Origin: Hyphomicrobiales bacterium | Lineage (GTDB): Bacteria > Pseudomonadota > Alphaproteobacteria > Rhizobiales > Beijerinckiaceae | Assembly: GCA_900466745.1 (NCBI GenBank) | Contig: UBNE01000034.1 | Span: 86,843 to 150,842 of the forward strand | Length of the DNA: 64,000 nucleotides | Direction of reading: 5' to 3' | In this document: one piece after another, positions 49,322 through 57,452 of the stretch | Position numbering within the stretch: position 1 is the stretch's first letter | Layout of the letters: every line of letters begins with the position of its first letter | Position numbers and translations under genes: made by a program | The notes under the pieces: generated by a model | Databases searched by the model: none | What the model was told of the DNA's origin: nothing | Seen by the model: the letters and a program-made list of their open reading frames with translations, nothing else

Positions 49322-50821
49322 ATGCCGCAGCCTCGCCGGATCCTGCTGGGATCGCTCTTCCACGAGACGCACAGCTTCGTCGACGAGGTCACGCGGCTGG
49401 AGGATTTCACCATCCGCAGCGGCGAGGAGCTGCTGCGCCGGCGCGGCGACGGCTCGACCGTCGACGGCTTCCTCGAAGTCGCCGAGGCCGAGGGCTGGCA
49501 GGTGGTGCCGACGGTCGACTATACGGCGCTGCCGGCCGGCACGGTCGAGCATGCCGTCTTCGCGCGCTTCCTCTCCGAATTCGACGCAGGCCTGCGGGCG
49601 GCGCTCGCCGATGGCGGCCTCGACGGCATCTGGCTCGCCCTGCACGGCGCCATGGTCACGACCGAATGCCCCGATCCCGAAGGCGCCCTGCTCTCCCATA
49701 TCCGCTCCGTGCCGGGATGCGAGACCTTGCCGATCTTCGGCGTCTTCGACCTCCACGCCAATTTCACCGCCGCGATGGCCGCGAACGCGAACGCGCTCGT
49801 CGCCTATCGCGAGAACCCGCATAGCGACGCCCGCGAATCCGCGGTGCGCGCCGCCCGGCTGCTGGCGCGTTCGCTGAAGGAAGGCGCGCTGCCGCGCATG
49901 CTCTCCTGCAACCCGCCGGTGATGTGGCCGCCGACCGGCACCGGCACGGCCGACCGGCCGATGCGCGACCTCGAGGCGCTGGCGCGCGGCATCGAGCGGG
50001 ACGACCCGGCGATCTGGGTCGCCAATGTCGTCGGCGGCTATTCCTTCTCCGACGTTCCCGAGGCCGGCGTCGCCTTCGCGGTCGCCTTCACCGGCCCGGA
50101 AGCGGCGGCGCGGGAGGCGCTGGCCCAACTGAGCGAAACCGCCGTGGCGCTGCGCGCGCTCGGCCTGCCGGAGGAATGGGACATCGACGCGGCGATCGCC
50201 GAGATCCAGCGCTCGCCGGGCGGGCCCTATCTCGTGGTCGAGCCGGCCGACAATATCGGCGGCGGCGCGCCGGGCGACGGCACCTCGGTGCTGCGCGCCT
50301 TCCTGCGCCACGGCGTCGAGAACTGCGCCGTCGCGATCGCCGACCCGGCCGCGGTCGCGGCGATGGCCGGGGCGGCGCCGGGCGAGGTCCGCAGGCTCTC
50401 AATCGGCGGCAAGGGTAGCGCCATCGCCGAGGGGCCGGTCGAGATCGAGGCCCGCTTCGTCAGCGCCAGCGACGGGCTCTTCGCGCTGGAGGACCTCAAC
50501 AGCCACCTCGCCGCCTCGCAGGGCTCGCGCTTCGGCATGGGCCCCTGCGCGGTCGTGCAGGCGGGCGGCGTCACCGTGCTGCTGAGCAGCCGCAAGACCC
50601 CGCCCTTCGATCTCGGCCAGTTCCGCTCGCAGGGCATCCATCCCGAGAGGCTGAAGGCCATCGGCGTCAAGGCGGCGGTGGCGCATCGGCGCGCCTATGA
50701 CAAGATCGCAAGAGGCAGCTTCACCGTGGCGACGCCCGGCCCCTGCACCAGCAGGATCGCCGGGTTGCCCTATAAGCGTTTGCGCAAGGACGTCTTTCCG
50801 ATCCAGGCTGACGAGGCGTAG
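49322..50821 (+). CDS. M81 family (MlrC-like) metallopeptidase, copy 3
   Basis: 499 residues from ATG at 49322 (MPQPRRILLGSLFHETHSFVDE). Conserved are FHETHSF, ALHGAMVTTECPDPEGAL and the metal motif VFDLHANFTAAM, with ENPHSDARESAVRAARLL and EPADNIGGGAPGDGTS at the C-terminal domain. It is divergent from copy 2 across operator C. It lies 153 bp upstream of an amino-acid ABC operon with its own operator. Confidence 0.92.
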   Translation: MPQPRRILLGSLFHETHSFVDEVTRLEDFTIRSGEELLRRRGDGSTVDGFLEVAEAEGWQVVPTVDYTALPAGTVEHAVFARFLSEFDAGLRAALADGGLDGIWLALHGAMVTTECPDPEGALLSHIRSVPGCETLPIFGVFDLHANFTAAMAANANALVAYRENPHSDARESAVRAARLLARSLKEGALPRMLSCNPPVMWPPTGTGTADRPMRDLEALARGIERDDPAIWVANVVGGYSFSDVPEAGVAFAVAFTGPEAAAREALAQLSETAVALRALGLPEEWDIDAAIAEIQRSPGGPYLVVEPADNIGGGAPGDGTSVLRAFLRHGVENCAVAIADPAAVAAMAGAAPGEVRRLSIGGKGSAIAEGPVEIEARFVSASDGLFALEDLNSHLAASQGSRFGMGPCAVVQAGGVTVLLSSRKTPPFDLGQFRSQGIHPERLKAIGVKAAVAHRRAYDKIARGSFTVATPGPCTSRIAGLPYKRLRKDVFPIQADEA

Positions 50822-50869
50822 CCTGGGCCGAAGGCCCGGCCCGGCCGACGCGCCGACCCGTCCACAGCC

Positions 50870-50901
50870 GTTTCGCCTCGCGAAACGCGCGCGCCTTGTT
50901 C
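50870..50901 (+). promoter_or_regulatory. Promoter/operator E of the island regulon
   Basis: Operator GTTTCGCCTCGCGAAAC (50870-50886), almost identical to operator D, lies 9 nt before TTGTTC (50896-50901), which matches the -35 position of the other sites. The -10 would be near 50919-50924. It serves the ABC operon starting at 50975. Confidence 0.7.
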
Positions 50902-50974
50902 CATGGGGCGGTGCGTCGTCTGCTCCGGCGAGCGTCGGCCATGCCGCCAATTCCAACGACAACAGAGGGAAGCC

Positions 50975-51820
50975 ATGTTCCAGAACCTGACCAGGATCGC
51001 CGCCGGTATCGGCATCGCCGCCTGCACCCTGCTGCCGGCCACGGACGCCTCGGCGCAAAGCAAGCTCAAGGAGGTGCTGAACCGCGGCAAGCTGATCGTC
51101 GGCACCGGCAGCACCAACCCGCCCTGGCATTTCCGCGACGAGAAGAACCAGCTCGTCGGCTTCGACATCGAGATCGCCAAGATCATCGCGCAGGGCCTGT
51201 TCGACGACCCCAACAAGGTCGAGTTCGTCAACCAGGCCTCGGATGCGCGCATCCCGAACATCGTCACCGGCAAGGTCGACATCTCCTGCCAGTTCGTCAC
51301 GGTCACGGCGGCGCGCGCCCAGCAGGTCGCCTTCACCGTGCCCTATTACCGCGAGGGCGTCAGCCTGATGATGGTCGCCGGCGGCCCCTATGCCGACTAT
51401 GCGGCGCTGAAGGCGGCGGGCAGCAAGGTCACCGTCTCGGTGCTGCAGAACGTCTTCGCCGAGAAGATGGTCAAGGACGCCCTGCCCGAGGCCAAGGTCG
51501 ACCAGTTCGACAGCGTCGACCTGATGTACCAGGCGCTGAATTCCGGCCGGGCCCAGGCGGCGGCGACGGATTCCTCCTCGCTGCGCTACTACATGAAGCA
51601 GAATGCCGGCCGCTACGTCGATTCCGGCTATAGCTGGAACCCGCAGACCTATGCCTGCATCGTCCGGCAGGGCGACCAGGACTGGCTCAACTTCGTCAAC
51701 GTCGCGCTGCGCGAATCGATGACCGGGACGACCTTCCCGCTCTACAAGGCCGCCTTCGAGCGCTGGTTCGGCGAAACGCCGCCGGAGCCCAAGATCGGCT
51801 TCCCGCAGGAATTCCGCTGA
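50975..51820 (+). CDS. Polar amino-acid ABC transporter, periplasmic binding protein (second system)
   Basis: 281-residue family 3 solute-binding protein with signal peptide (LTRIAAGIGIAACTLLPATDASA-Q). It has GKLIVGTGSTNPPWHF, LVGFDIEIAKIIAQGL, SCQFVTVTAARAQQVAFTVPYY. Start ATG at 50975 with AGGGA upstream. First gene of the operon that continues with two permeases and an ATPase. Confidence 0.94.
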   Translation: MFQNLTRIAAGIGIAACTLLPATDASAQSKLKEVLNRGKLIVGTGSTNPPWHFRDEKNQLVGFDIEIAKIIAQGLFDDPNKVEFVNQASDARIPNIVTGKVDISCQFVTVTAARAQQVAFTVPYYREGVSLMMVAGGPYADYAALKAAGSKVTVSVLQNVFAEKMVKDALPEAKVDQFDSVDLMYQALNSGRAQAAATDSSSLRYYMKQNAGRYVDSGYSWNPQTYACIVRQGDQDWLNFVNVALRESMTGTTFPLYKAAFERWFGETPPEPKIGFPQEFR

Positions 51821-51834
51821 GCCGCCAGCGTCTC

Positions 51835-52494
51835 GTGGAATATTCGCTGCATTTCGGCGCCGTCTGGGCGAGCTTCGACAGGCTTCTGTCGGGGCTCGCC
51901 ATCGGGCTCGCGCTCGCCGTGGTCGCGGTCGCCATCGGCACCGTGCTCGGATTGCTGGCGGCCTTCGCGGCCGTCTCGCCCTATCGCCCGCTCAGGAGCC
52001 TCGCCGGGCTCTATGTCGCGCTGATCCGCAACCTGCCGCTGCTCGTCCTGGTGCTGCTGGCCTATTTCGCCCTGCCGCAGATCGGCATCGCGCTCGACAA
52101 GTACCAGAGCTTCGCCGGGGCGCTCGCGCTCTATTCGGGCGCCTATCTGACCGAGGTGTTCCGCGCCGGGCTGCTCTCGGTGCCGAAGGGCGTGATCGAG
52201 GCGGCGCGCTCGATCGGGCTGACGCGGCTGCAGACCAATGTCTCGGTCGTGGCGCCGATCATGCTGCGCAACGCCCTGCCCTCGCTCGGCAACACCTTCA
52301 TCGGCATGTTCAAGGACTCCTCCATCGCCGCCGCCATCGCCGTGCCGGAGCTGACCTTCGAGGCCCGCAAGATCAATGTCGACACCTTCCGCGTCATCGA
52401 GACCTGGACGGTGGCGAGCGGCCTCTACATCGCCGCCTGCGTCGTGATCGCCGCCCTGCTGCGCGGCCTCGAACGGCGCTTCCCCAAGTTCTGA
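51835..52494 (+). CDS. Polar amino-acid ABC transporter, permease 1 (second system)
   Basis: 219-residue HisM/GlnP-type permease starting with GTG at 51835. It contains LYVALIRNLPLLVLVLLAYFALP and the EAA loop EAARSIGLTRLQTNVSVVAPI. It lies 14 bp downstream of the binding protein gene. Confidence 0.93.
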   Translation: MEYSLHFGAVWASFDRLLSGLAIGLALAVVAVAIGTVLGLLAAFAAVSPYRPLRSLAGLYVALIRNLPLLVLVLLAYFALPQIGIALDKYQSFAGALALYSGAYLTEVFRAGLLSVPKGVIEAARSIGLTRLQTNVSVVAPIMLRNALPSLGNTFIGMFKDSSIAAAIAVPELTFEARKINVDTFRVIETWTVASGLYIAACVVIAALLRGLERRFPKF

Positions 52495-52504
52495 GCCGGG
52501 AGCC

Positions 52505-53158
52505 ATGCAAGCCTTTCTCGATCAGCTCTGGATCGCCCGCTGGCCGCTCTGGGACGGGCTGCTGCTGACCGCCGGGATCGCCGCGGCCGCGATCGCCTTC
52601 GGGACGCTGCTGGGCGGCATCGTCGGCGTCCAGCTCGCCTATGCGCCCTGGTGGCTGCGCCTGCCCTTCCGGCTTTATGTCGACATCATGCGCGGCACGC
52701 CGGTGCTGGTGCTGATCCTCGCCGCCTTCTACATCCCCGCCGTGGCCGGGCTGAGCCTCGGCCCGACGGAAGCCGGCACGCTGGCACTGACGCTCTTCGC
52801 CGGCGCCCATATCGGCGAATTGCTGCGCGGCTCGCTGCAGGCGATCCCGCCCGGGCAGGCGGAGGCCGGGCGCAGCATCGGCCTGACCTTCCCGCAGCTC
52901 CTCGCCTATGTGCTGCTGCCGCAGGCGGCGCGCAGCGCCCTGCCGCCCTGGATCAACACCGGCGTCGAGCTGATCAAGGGCTCGAGCCTGCTCTCGATCA
53001 TCGGCGTCGGCGAATTGCTGCTGCGCACGCAGGAGGTGATCGGCCGGACCTTCATGACGATCCAGTTCTACATCTTCGCCGGCATCGTCTACCTCGTGAT
53101 CAACATCGCCCTCGACCAGCTCGGCAAGAGCCTCGAGCGGCGCGTGGGACAGCATTGA
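52505..53158 (+). CDS. Polar amino-acid ABC transporter, permease 2 (second system)
   Basis: 217-residue permease, ATG at 52505. It has VDIMRGTPVLVLILAAFYIP and the EAA loop EAGRSIGLTFPQLLAYVLLPQA. The stop shares one base with the ATPase start (TGATG). Confidence 0.93.
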   Translation: MQAFLDQLWIARWPLWDGLLLTAGIAAAAIAFGTLLGGIVGVQLAYAPWWLRLPFRLYVDIMRGTPVLVLILAAFYIPAVAGLSLGPTEAGTLALTLFAGAHIGELLRGSLQAIPPGQAEAGRSIGLTFPQLLAYVLLPQAARSALPPWINTGVELIKGSSLLSIIGVGELLLRTQEVIGRTFMTIQFYIFAGIVYLVINIALDQLGKSLERRVGQH

Positions 53159-53931
53159 TGAACAAGCCCCAACCCCTTCTCGCCATCCGCGGGCTGACCA
53201 AGCAGTTCGGCGCGGTCGAGGTGCTCAAGGGCGTCGACCTCGACCTCGACCAGGGCGACGTCGTCTCGATCATCGGCTCCAGCGGCTCGGGCAAGACGAC
53301 GCTGCTGCGCTGCGTCAACCTGCTCGAGGAGTATCAGGGCGGCGACATCGTGCTCGACGGCGAGACCATCGGCTACCGCTCGGTGAACGGGCGGCGCCAC
53401 AGGCTCGGCGATCGCGCGCTCTCGCGCCAGCGCGCCATGACCGGCATGGTCTTCCAGAGCTTCAACCTGTTCCCGCATCTCAGCGCCGCCGGCAACGTCA
53501 TGCTGGGCCTGCGCAAGGTGCTGAAGCTGCCCAAGGCCGAGGCGCGCGCCATCGCCGAGACGTGGCTCGCCCGCGTCGGACTCGCCGCGCGGGCGGACCA
53601 TTACCCGAGCCAGCTCTCCGGCGGCCAGCAGCAGCGCGTCGCCATCGCCCGGGCGCTGGCGATGAACCCCAAGCTCGTGCTGCTGGACGAGGTGACCTCG
53701 GCGCTCGACCCGGAGCTGGTCCAGGAGGTGCTGAACACGGTGAAGGGCATCGCCGAGGACGGGGCGACGCTGCTGATCGTCACCCATGAGATGCGCTTCG
53801 CCCGCGACGTCTCCAGCCGCGTCGTCTTCATGGAGCAGGGACGCATCCACGAGGAAGGCCCGGCCGCGGAGATCTTCGGCAATCCCAAGAGCGCGCGCCT
53901 CGCCGAATTTTTGCGCAACACGCGCCACTAG
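53158..53931 (+). CDS. Polar amino-acid ABC transporter, ATP-binding protein (second system)
   Basis: 257-residue GlnQ-type ATPase: Walker [23 protein letters not shown], signature [15 protein letters not shown], Walker B VLLDEVTSALD, His in VTHEMRFARD. The start at 53158 overlaps the permease stop. The extra segment between VLDGE and FQS (GRRHRLGDRALSRQRA) is a little longer than in the first system. The hairpin at 53941-53965 follows the stop. Confidence 0.95.
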   Translation: MNKPQPLLAIRGLTKQFGAVEVLKGVDLDLDQGDVVSIIGSSGSGKTTLLRCVNLLEEYQGGDIVLDGETIGYRSVNGRRHRLGDRALSRQRAMTGMVFQSFNLFPHLSAAGNVMLGLRKVLKLPKAEARAIAETWLARVGLAARADHYPSQLSGGQQQRVAIARALAMNPKLVLLDEVTSALDPELVQEVLNTVKGIAEDGATLLIVTHEMRFARDVSSRVVFMEQGRIHEEGPAAEIFGNPKSARLAEFLRNTRH

Positions 53932-53940
53932 AACGCCGGA

Positions 53941-53965
53941 CCGAAAAGTGGAATCCACTTTTCGG
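53941..53965 (+). terminator. Perfect hairpin after the amino-acid ABC ATPase (family P4)
   Basis: CCGAAAAGTGG and CCACTTTTCGG pair over 11 bp around an AAT loop, 9 bp after the ATPase stop. AAGAATCC follows, with no U run. The same core is part of the queA hairpin at 2594-2639. Confidence 0.5.
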
Positions 53966-54156
53966 AAGAATCCGATGCAACAGAAATGAGATAGATCATC
54001 GTTACCGCGTCCGAAAGGACGCGCGATGATCCAGGGTCGGCTTCGTTTCTCGGAGCCACGCCGCCGATCCGGATCGGCCCCGCTCGTTCGGCCCCCGGCG
54101 AAGCGAAGCGCGCCGGCGGCATGCGGGGCCGGCACCGCGCCCGGGGGAAAACCTTG

Positions 54157-54211
54157 TTTAGAATCTATAAAATATTGATTTAATTGATATTTTTGTCGCC
54201 CTCGCTATATT
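54157..54211 (+). promoter_or_regulatory. Candidate promoter and AT-rich control site of the siderophore locus
   Basis: TTGATA (54184-54189), 16-nt spacer and TATATT (54206-54211) form a good sigma-70 promoter 22 bp before the AraC-type ATG. Just upstream, TTTAGAATCTATAAA (54157-54171) is an AT-rich inverted motif reminiscent of Irr or Fur-family operators; this resemblance is loose. Iron control is expected for the locus. Confidence 0.55.
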
Positions 54212-54232
54212 GCCCGCAGTTGCGAGGACGTG

Positions 54233-55096
54233 ATGGTTTCGACTCCGCCGTCGCAGGCCGCCCCGGCGACTGCGCTCCAGTTCTTCTCGGACAGCCTGTC
54301 GCTGTCCGCCGGCGCCTTCCCCGTCGCCTCCGGCGAGCGCATCGTCGGGCCGATGCGGCGCGGCCTGAAGATCGCGGTCCTGCTCGACGGGCTGCAGTCG
54401 CTCGCGCTCGACAACCGGCCGGCGCTGACGATCGAGGGGCCGGCCGTGCTGATCGCCGCCAATGAGGGCGAGCATGTCCAGCAGCGCACCGGCATCGTCG
54501 GCGGCTCGCTGCGCTGCGCGATCCTGCAGCTCGAGCTCGATTTCGTGGAGCAGGAATTCGCCGTGCCGATGCGGCGCCTGTTCGCCCTGGCCGGGCCGGG
54601 AGGCGCGGGCGCCTGGGTGCGCCCGGCCGGCGCCGTGCTGCGCGGCCTCGCCCGGCAGATGGCGGAGTGCCCGGTGGCCGAGAGCCTGCGGCCGATCTAT
54701 CTCGGCGGCAAGGCGCTGGAGCTCACCGCCCATGCGCTGGACGAGCTGCTCGGGGCGCCCGGCCAGCGCGCGCGCCGGCTGCCGGAGCGGACGCGCGAGC
54801 AGGTGCACCTGGTGCGCGACATGCTGCTGGCCTCGATGCATGCGCCGCCGAGCCTGGCGGAGCTCGCCCGCGCCAGCGGCCTCAACCCGACCAAGCTGAC
54901 CTCGGCCTTCCGCAGCGAGTTCGGCAGCAGCGTCTTCGGCTATCTCCAGGAGCAACGCCTGCAGCACGCGCATGCGCTGATCGCCGGCGGCGAGGCCAGC
55001 GTCGCGGAGGCGGCCTTCCGCGTCGGCTATACGCCGGCGCATTTCTCGGGGCTGTTCCGGCGCCGCTTCGGCCTGCCGCCGAGCGCCCTGCGCTGA
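54233..55096 (+). CDS. AraC family transcription regulator (PchR-like)
   Basis: 287-residue protein: an N-terminal ligand-sensing part to about residue 180 and a C-terminal double-HTH domain (about 190-285) with LAELARASGLNPTKLTSAFRSEFGSSVFGYLQ and VAEAAFRVGYTPAHFSGLFRRRFGLPPSALR (cited in part). PchR-type regulators bind ferric siderophores and activate their receptor and import genes. I use the ATG at 54233, which has GAGG upstream; a GTG directly before it is possible. It is 167 bp upstream of the TonB-dependent receptor gene, whose upstream region carries a direct repeat. Confidence 0.88.
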   Translation: MVSTPPSQAAPATALQFFSDSLSLSAGAFPVASGERIVGPMRRGLKIAVLLDGLQSLALDNRPALTIEGPAVLIAANEGEHVQQRTGIVGGSLRCAILQLELDFVEQEFAVPMRRLFALAGPGGAGAWVRPAGAVLRGLARQMAECPVAESLRPIYLGGKALELTAHALDELLGAPGQRARRLPERTREQVHLVRDMLLASMHAPPSLAELARASGLNPTKLTSAFRSEFGSSVFGYLQEQRLQHAHALIAGGEASVAEAAFRVGYTPAHFSGLFRRRFGLPPSALR

Positions 55097-55146
55097 TGCC
55101 GCACGGCCGTTCGCCGCGAATCCGTTTCGCATTCGAGCCATTCGAA

Positions 55147-55172
55147 ACTGCCGCGCAAGAAATACTGCCGCG
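55147..55172 (+). promoter_or_regulatory. Direct repeat, candidate AraC/PchR operator
   Basis: ACTGCCGCG occurs at 55147-55155 and 55164-55172, start-to-start 17 nt, in a common AAAnnACTGCCGCG setting. Two same-orientation half-sites about two helical turns apart are what AraC-type proteins bind. They lie about 92 bp upstream of the receptor start. Confidence 0.5.
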
Positions 55173-55263
55173 ACCGAAAGCCGAGCGCATTGCGACCCCC
55201 TGTCGGTTCTTGAAAGAAACAGGGCCGATGGGCCGCGACGGGGCGGCGGGCAAGGGTTCTATC

Positions 55264-57444
55264 ATGGCAGGTGTTCTGGTCTGCGGTCGCACGGCGCTGA
55301 TGTTCGGCGTCGCCCTCTCGGCCATGGCGGCGGCCGGCGCCGCGCGGGCGCAGCAACAGCAGCAGTCCGGCGCCGTCAGCCTCGACACCATCGAGGTGCA
55401 GGGCGAGCGCGCCTCCGGTCCGGTCGACGGCTATGTCGCGCGCCGCAGCGCCACCGCGACCAAGACCGACACGCCGCTGATCGAGACGCCGCAATCGATC
55501 ACGGTCGTCAGCCGCGAGCAGATGGACGACCAGGCCGCGACCACGGTCAGCCAGGCGCTGCGCTACAGCGCCGGCGTCCTCGGCGAGACCCGGCTCTCCT
55601 CCGGCGGCCGCTACGACAGCGTCTTCATCCGCGGCTTCGGCGGGGCGGGCAGCGGCGCCGGCTTCGTCAACAATCTCGACGGGCTGCGCTACCAACGCGG
55701 CATCAGCTTCCTGGTGCCGAGCTACGACCCCTGGGGGCTGGAGCGCGTCGAGGTGCTGCGCGGCCCCTCCTCCGTCGTCTTCGGGCAGGTCAAGCCCGGC
55801 GGCCTGGTCAACCTGGTCTCGAAGCGGCCGCTCGAGGAGCGCCATGGCGAGGTCCAGCTCCGCTACGGCACCTATGACCGCGCCGAGATGGCCTTCGACA
55901 TCGGCGGCCCGATCGACGCCGAGAAGCACTGGCTCTACCGGGTCGTCGGCCTGGGGCGGTCGGCGGACACCCAGGTCGACTACACCAAGGACGAGCGCAT
56001 CTTCATCGCGCCGTCGCTGACCTACCGGCCCGACGCGGCGACGAGCTTCACGCTGCTGACCTCGTTCCAGCGCGACCCGGAAACCGGCTTCTACGGCTTC
56101 ATCCCCGCCGTCGGCAGCGTGTTGCCGAGCAAGGCGGGCCGGATCCACAGCAAGTTCTTCCCGGGCGAGCCGAATTTCGAGGGCTACAGCCGCAACCAGC
56201 TCAATATCGGCTACAGCTTCGAGCACCGCTTCAACGACATCTTCAGCTTCCGCCAGAACTTCCGCTATTCCGACCTCGAATCGCGCAACCGCACGGTCGC
56301 GGTCGGCGGCATCGCGGCGGACCAGAAGACGCTGACGCGCCGCGCCACCATATCGAACGAGAAGGCGCGCACCGCCGCCATCGACAACCAGCTCCAGGCC
56401 GATTTCCGCACCGGCCCGCTGACCCACAAGGTGCTGGTCGGCGTCGACGGCTACTGGACCGACGCCACCGCCTGGACCGGCGCCGGCGGCACGGTTCAGA
56501 GCCTCGACTTCACCAACCCGGTCTACGGGCGCACGCCCTTCGTGCTGCCGGCCCTGGCGGGCACCGCCCAGACGACCCAGCAATACGGCGTCTACATCCA
56601 GGACCAGATCCGCTACGAGCGGCTGTCGCTGCTGGTCGGCGGGCGCTACGACCGCGCCATGGCGCGCACCCGCGCCGCCAGCACCGGCGTGCTGACCAAG
56701 CAGGACGACGACGCCCGCACCGGCCGCGTCGCGCTGATGTACAATTTCGACAACGGCCTCGCCCCCTATGCCAGCTACGCGACCTCGTTCGAGCCGCAGT
56801 CCGGCACCGCCTTCGGCGGCACGCCGTTCAAGCCGACCGAGGGCGAGCAATACGAGGTCGGCCTGAAATACGAGCCGCCGGGCAGCAACATCCTGCTCCA
56901 GGGCTCGGTCTACCAGCTCACCCAGAGCAATGTGCTGACCACCGACCTCGCCCACCCGACCTTCCAGATCCAGACCGGCGAGGTGCGCGCCCGCGGCGTC
57001 GAGCTCGAGGCTCGCGCCCGCCTGTTCGAGGATCTCGACCTCGTCGCCGCCTACACCTATACCGACGCCGAGGTGACGAAGAGCAACGGCGTCGATCTCG
57101 GCAAGCGGCCGCCGGTGGTGCCGCGCCACATGGCCTCGCTCTGGGCCCATTACACCTTCCGCACCGGGCTGTTCGCCGGGCTGGGCCTGGGCGCCGGCGT
57201 GCGCTATGTCGGCAAGGGCGCCGGCGACCCCGGCAACACCTTCTGGACCAGCGACTACACGCTGGTCGATGCCGGAATCAGCTATGATTTCGGCATCGCC
57301 AATCCCTCGCTCAAGGGCTGGAAGCTCCAGGTGAACGCGCAGAACCTGTTCGACAAGGAATACATCTCCGGCTGCTACGGCACCACGCAGTGCTCCTTCG
57401 GCCTGCGCCGCACCGTGCTGGCGACCGTCTCCTACAGGTGGTGA
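55264..57444 (+). CDS. TonB-dependent siderophore receptor
   Basis: 726-residue outer-membrane receptor. Signal peptide (MAGVLVCGRTALMFGVALSAMAAAGAARA), a TonB-box-like DTIEV near residue 41, a plug with TPLIETPQSITVVSREQMDDQAATTVSQALRYSAGV, RGFGG, GLERVEVLRGPSSVVFGQVKPGGLVNLVSKRPL (shown in part: VLRGPSSVVFGQ), and a 22-strand barrel ending in LRRTVLATVSYRW. The hydroxamate/catecholate type is not readable from sequence. I prefer ATG 55264 with AAGGG upstream over ATG 55228. The esterase gene follows immediately. Confidence 0.93.
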   Translation: MAGVLVCGRTALMFGVALSAMAAAGAARAQQQQQSGAVSLDTIEVQGERASGPVDGYVARRSATATKTDTPLIETPQSITVVSREQMDDQAATTVSQALRYSAGVLGETRLSSGGRYDSVFIRGFGGAGSGAGFVNNLDGLRYQRGISFLVPSYDPWGLERVEVLRGPSSVVFGQVKPGGLVNLVSKRPLEERHGEVQLRYGTYDRAEMAFDIGGPIDAEKHWLYRVVGLGRSADTQVDYTKDERIFIAPSLTYRPDAATSFTLLTSFQRDPETGFYGFIPAVGSVLPSKAGRIHSKFFPGEPNFEGYSRNQLNIGYSFEHRFNDIFSFRQNFRYSDLESRNRTVAVGGIAADQKTLTRRATISNEKARTAAIDNQLQADFRTGPLTHKVLVGVDGYWTDATAWTGAGGTVQSLDFTNPVYGRTPFVLPALAGTAQTTQQYGVYIQDQIRYERLSLLVGGRYDRAMARTRAASTGVLTKQDDDARTGRVALMYNFDNGLAPYASYATSFEPQSGTAFGGTPFKPTEGEQYEVGLKYEPPGSNILLQGSVYQLTQSNVLTTDLAHPTFQIQTGEVRARGVELEARARLFEDLDLVAAYTYTDAEVTKSNGVDLGKRPPVVPRHMASLWAHYTFRTGLFAGLGLGAGVRYVGKGAGDPGNTFWTSDYTLVDAGISYDFGIANPSLKGWKLQVNAQNLFDKEYISGCYGTTQCSFGLRRTVLATVSYRW

Positions 57445-57452
57445 GGCGGCAG

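Larger units (their letters stand above)
53932..54232. other. 301-bp gap between the ABC operon and the siderophore locus
   Basis: Holds the hairpin at 53941-53965 and, at its right end, an AT-rich promoter region (54157-54211). No coding frame is supported in the middle. Confidence 0.5.

Noticed and set aside
54667..55263. N-terminal extension of the siderophore receptor frame over the AraC-type gene
   Set aside because: The extra 199 codons are a shadow of the AraC-type gene in another frame; the real start with a signal peptide is at 55264.
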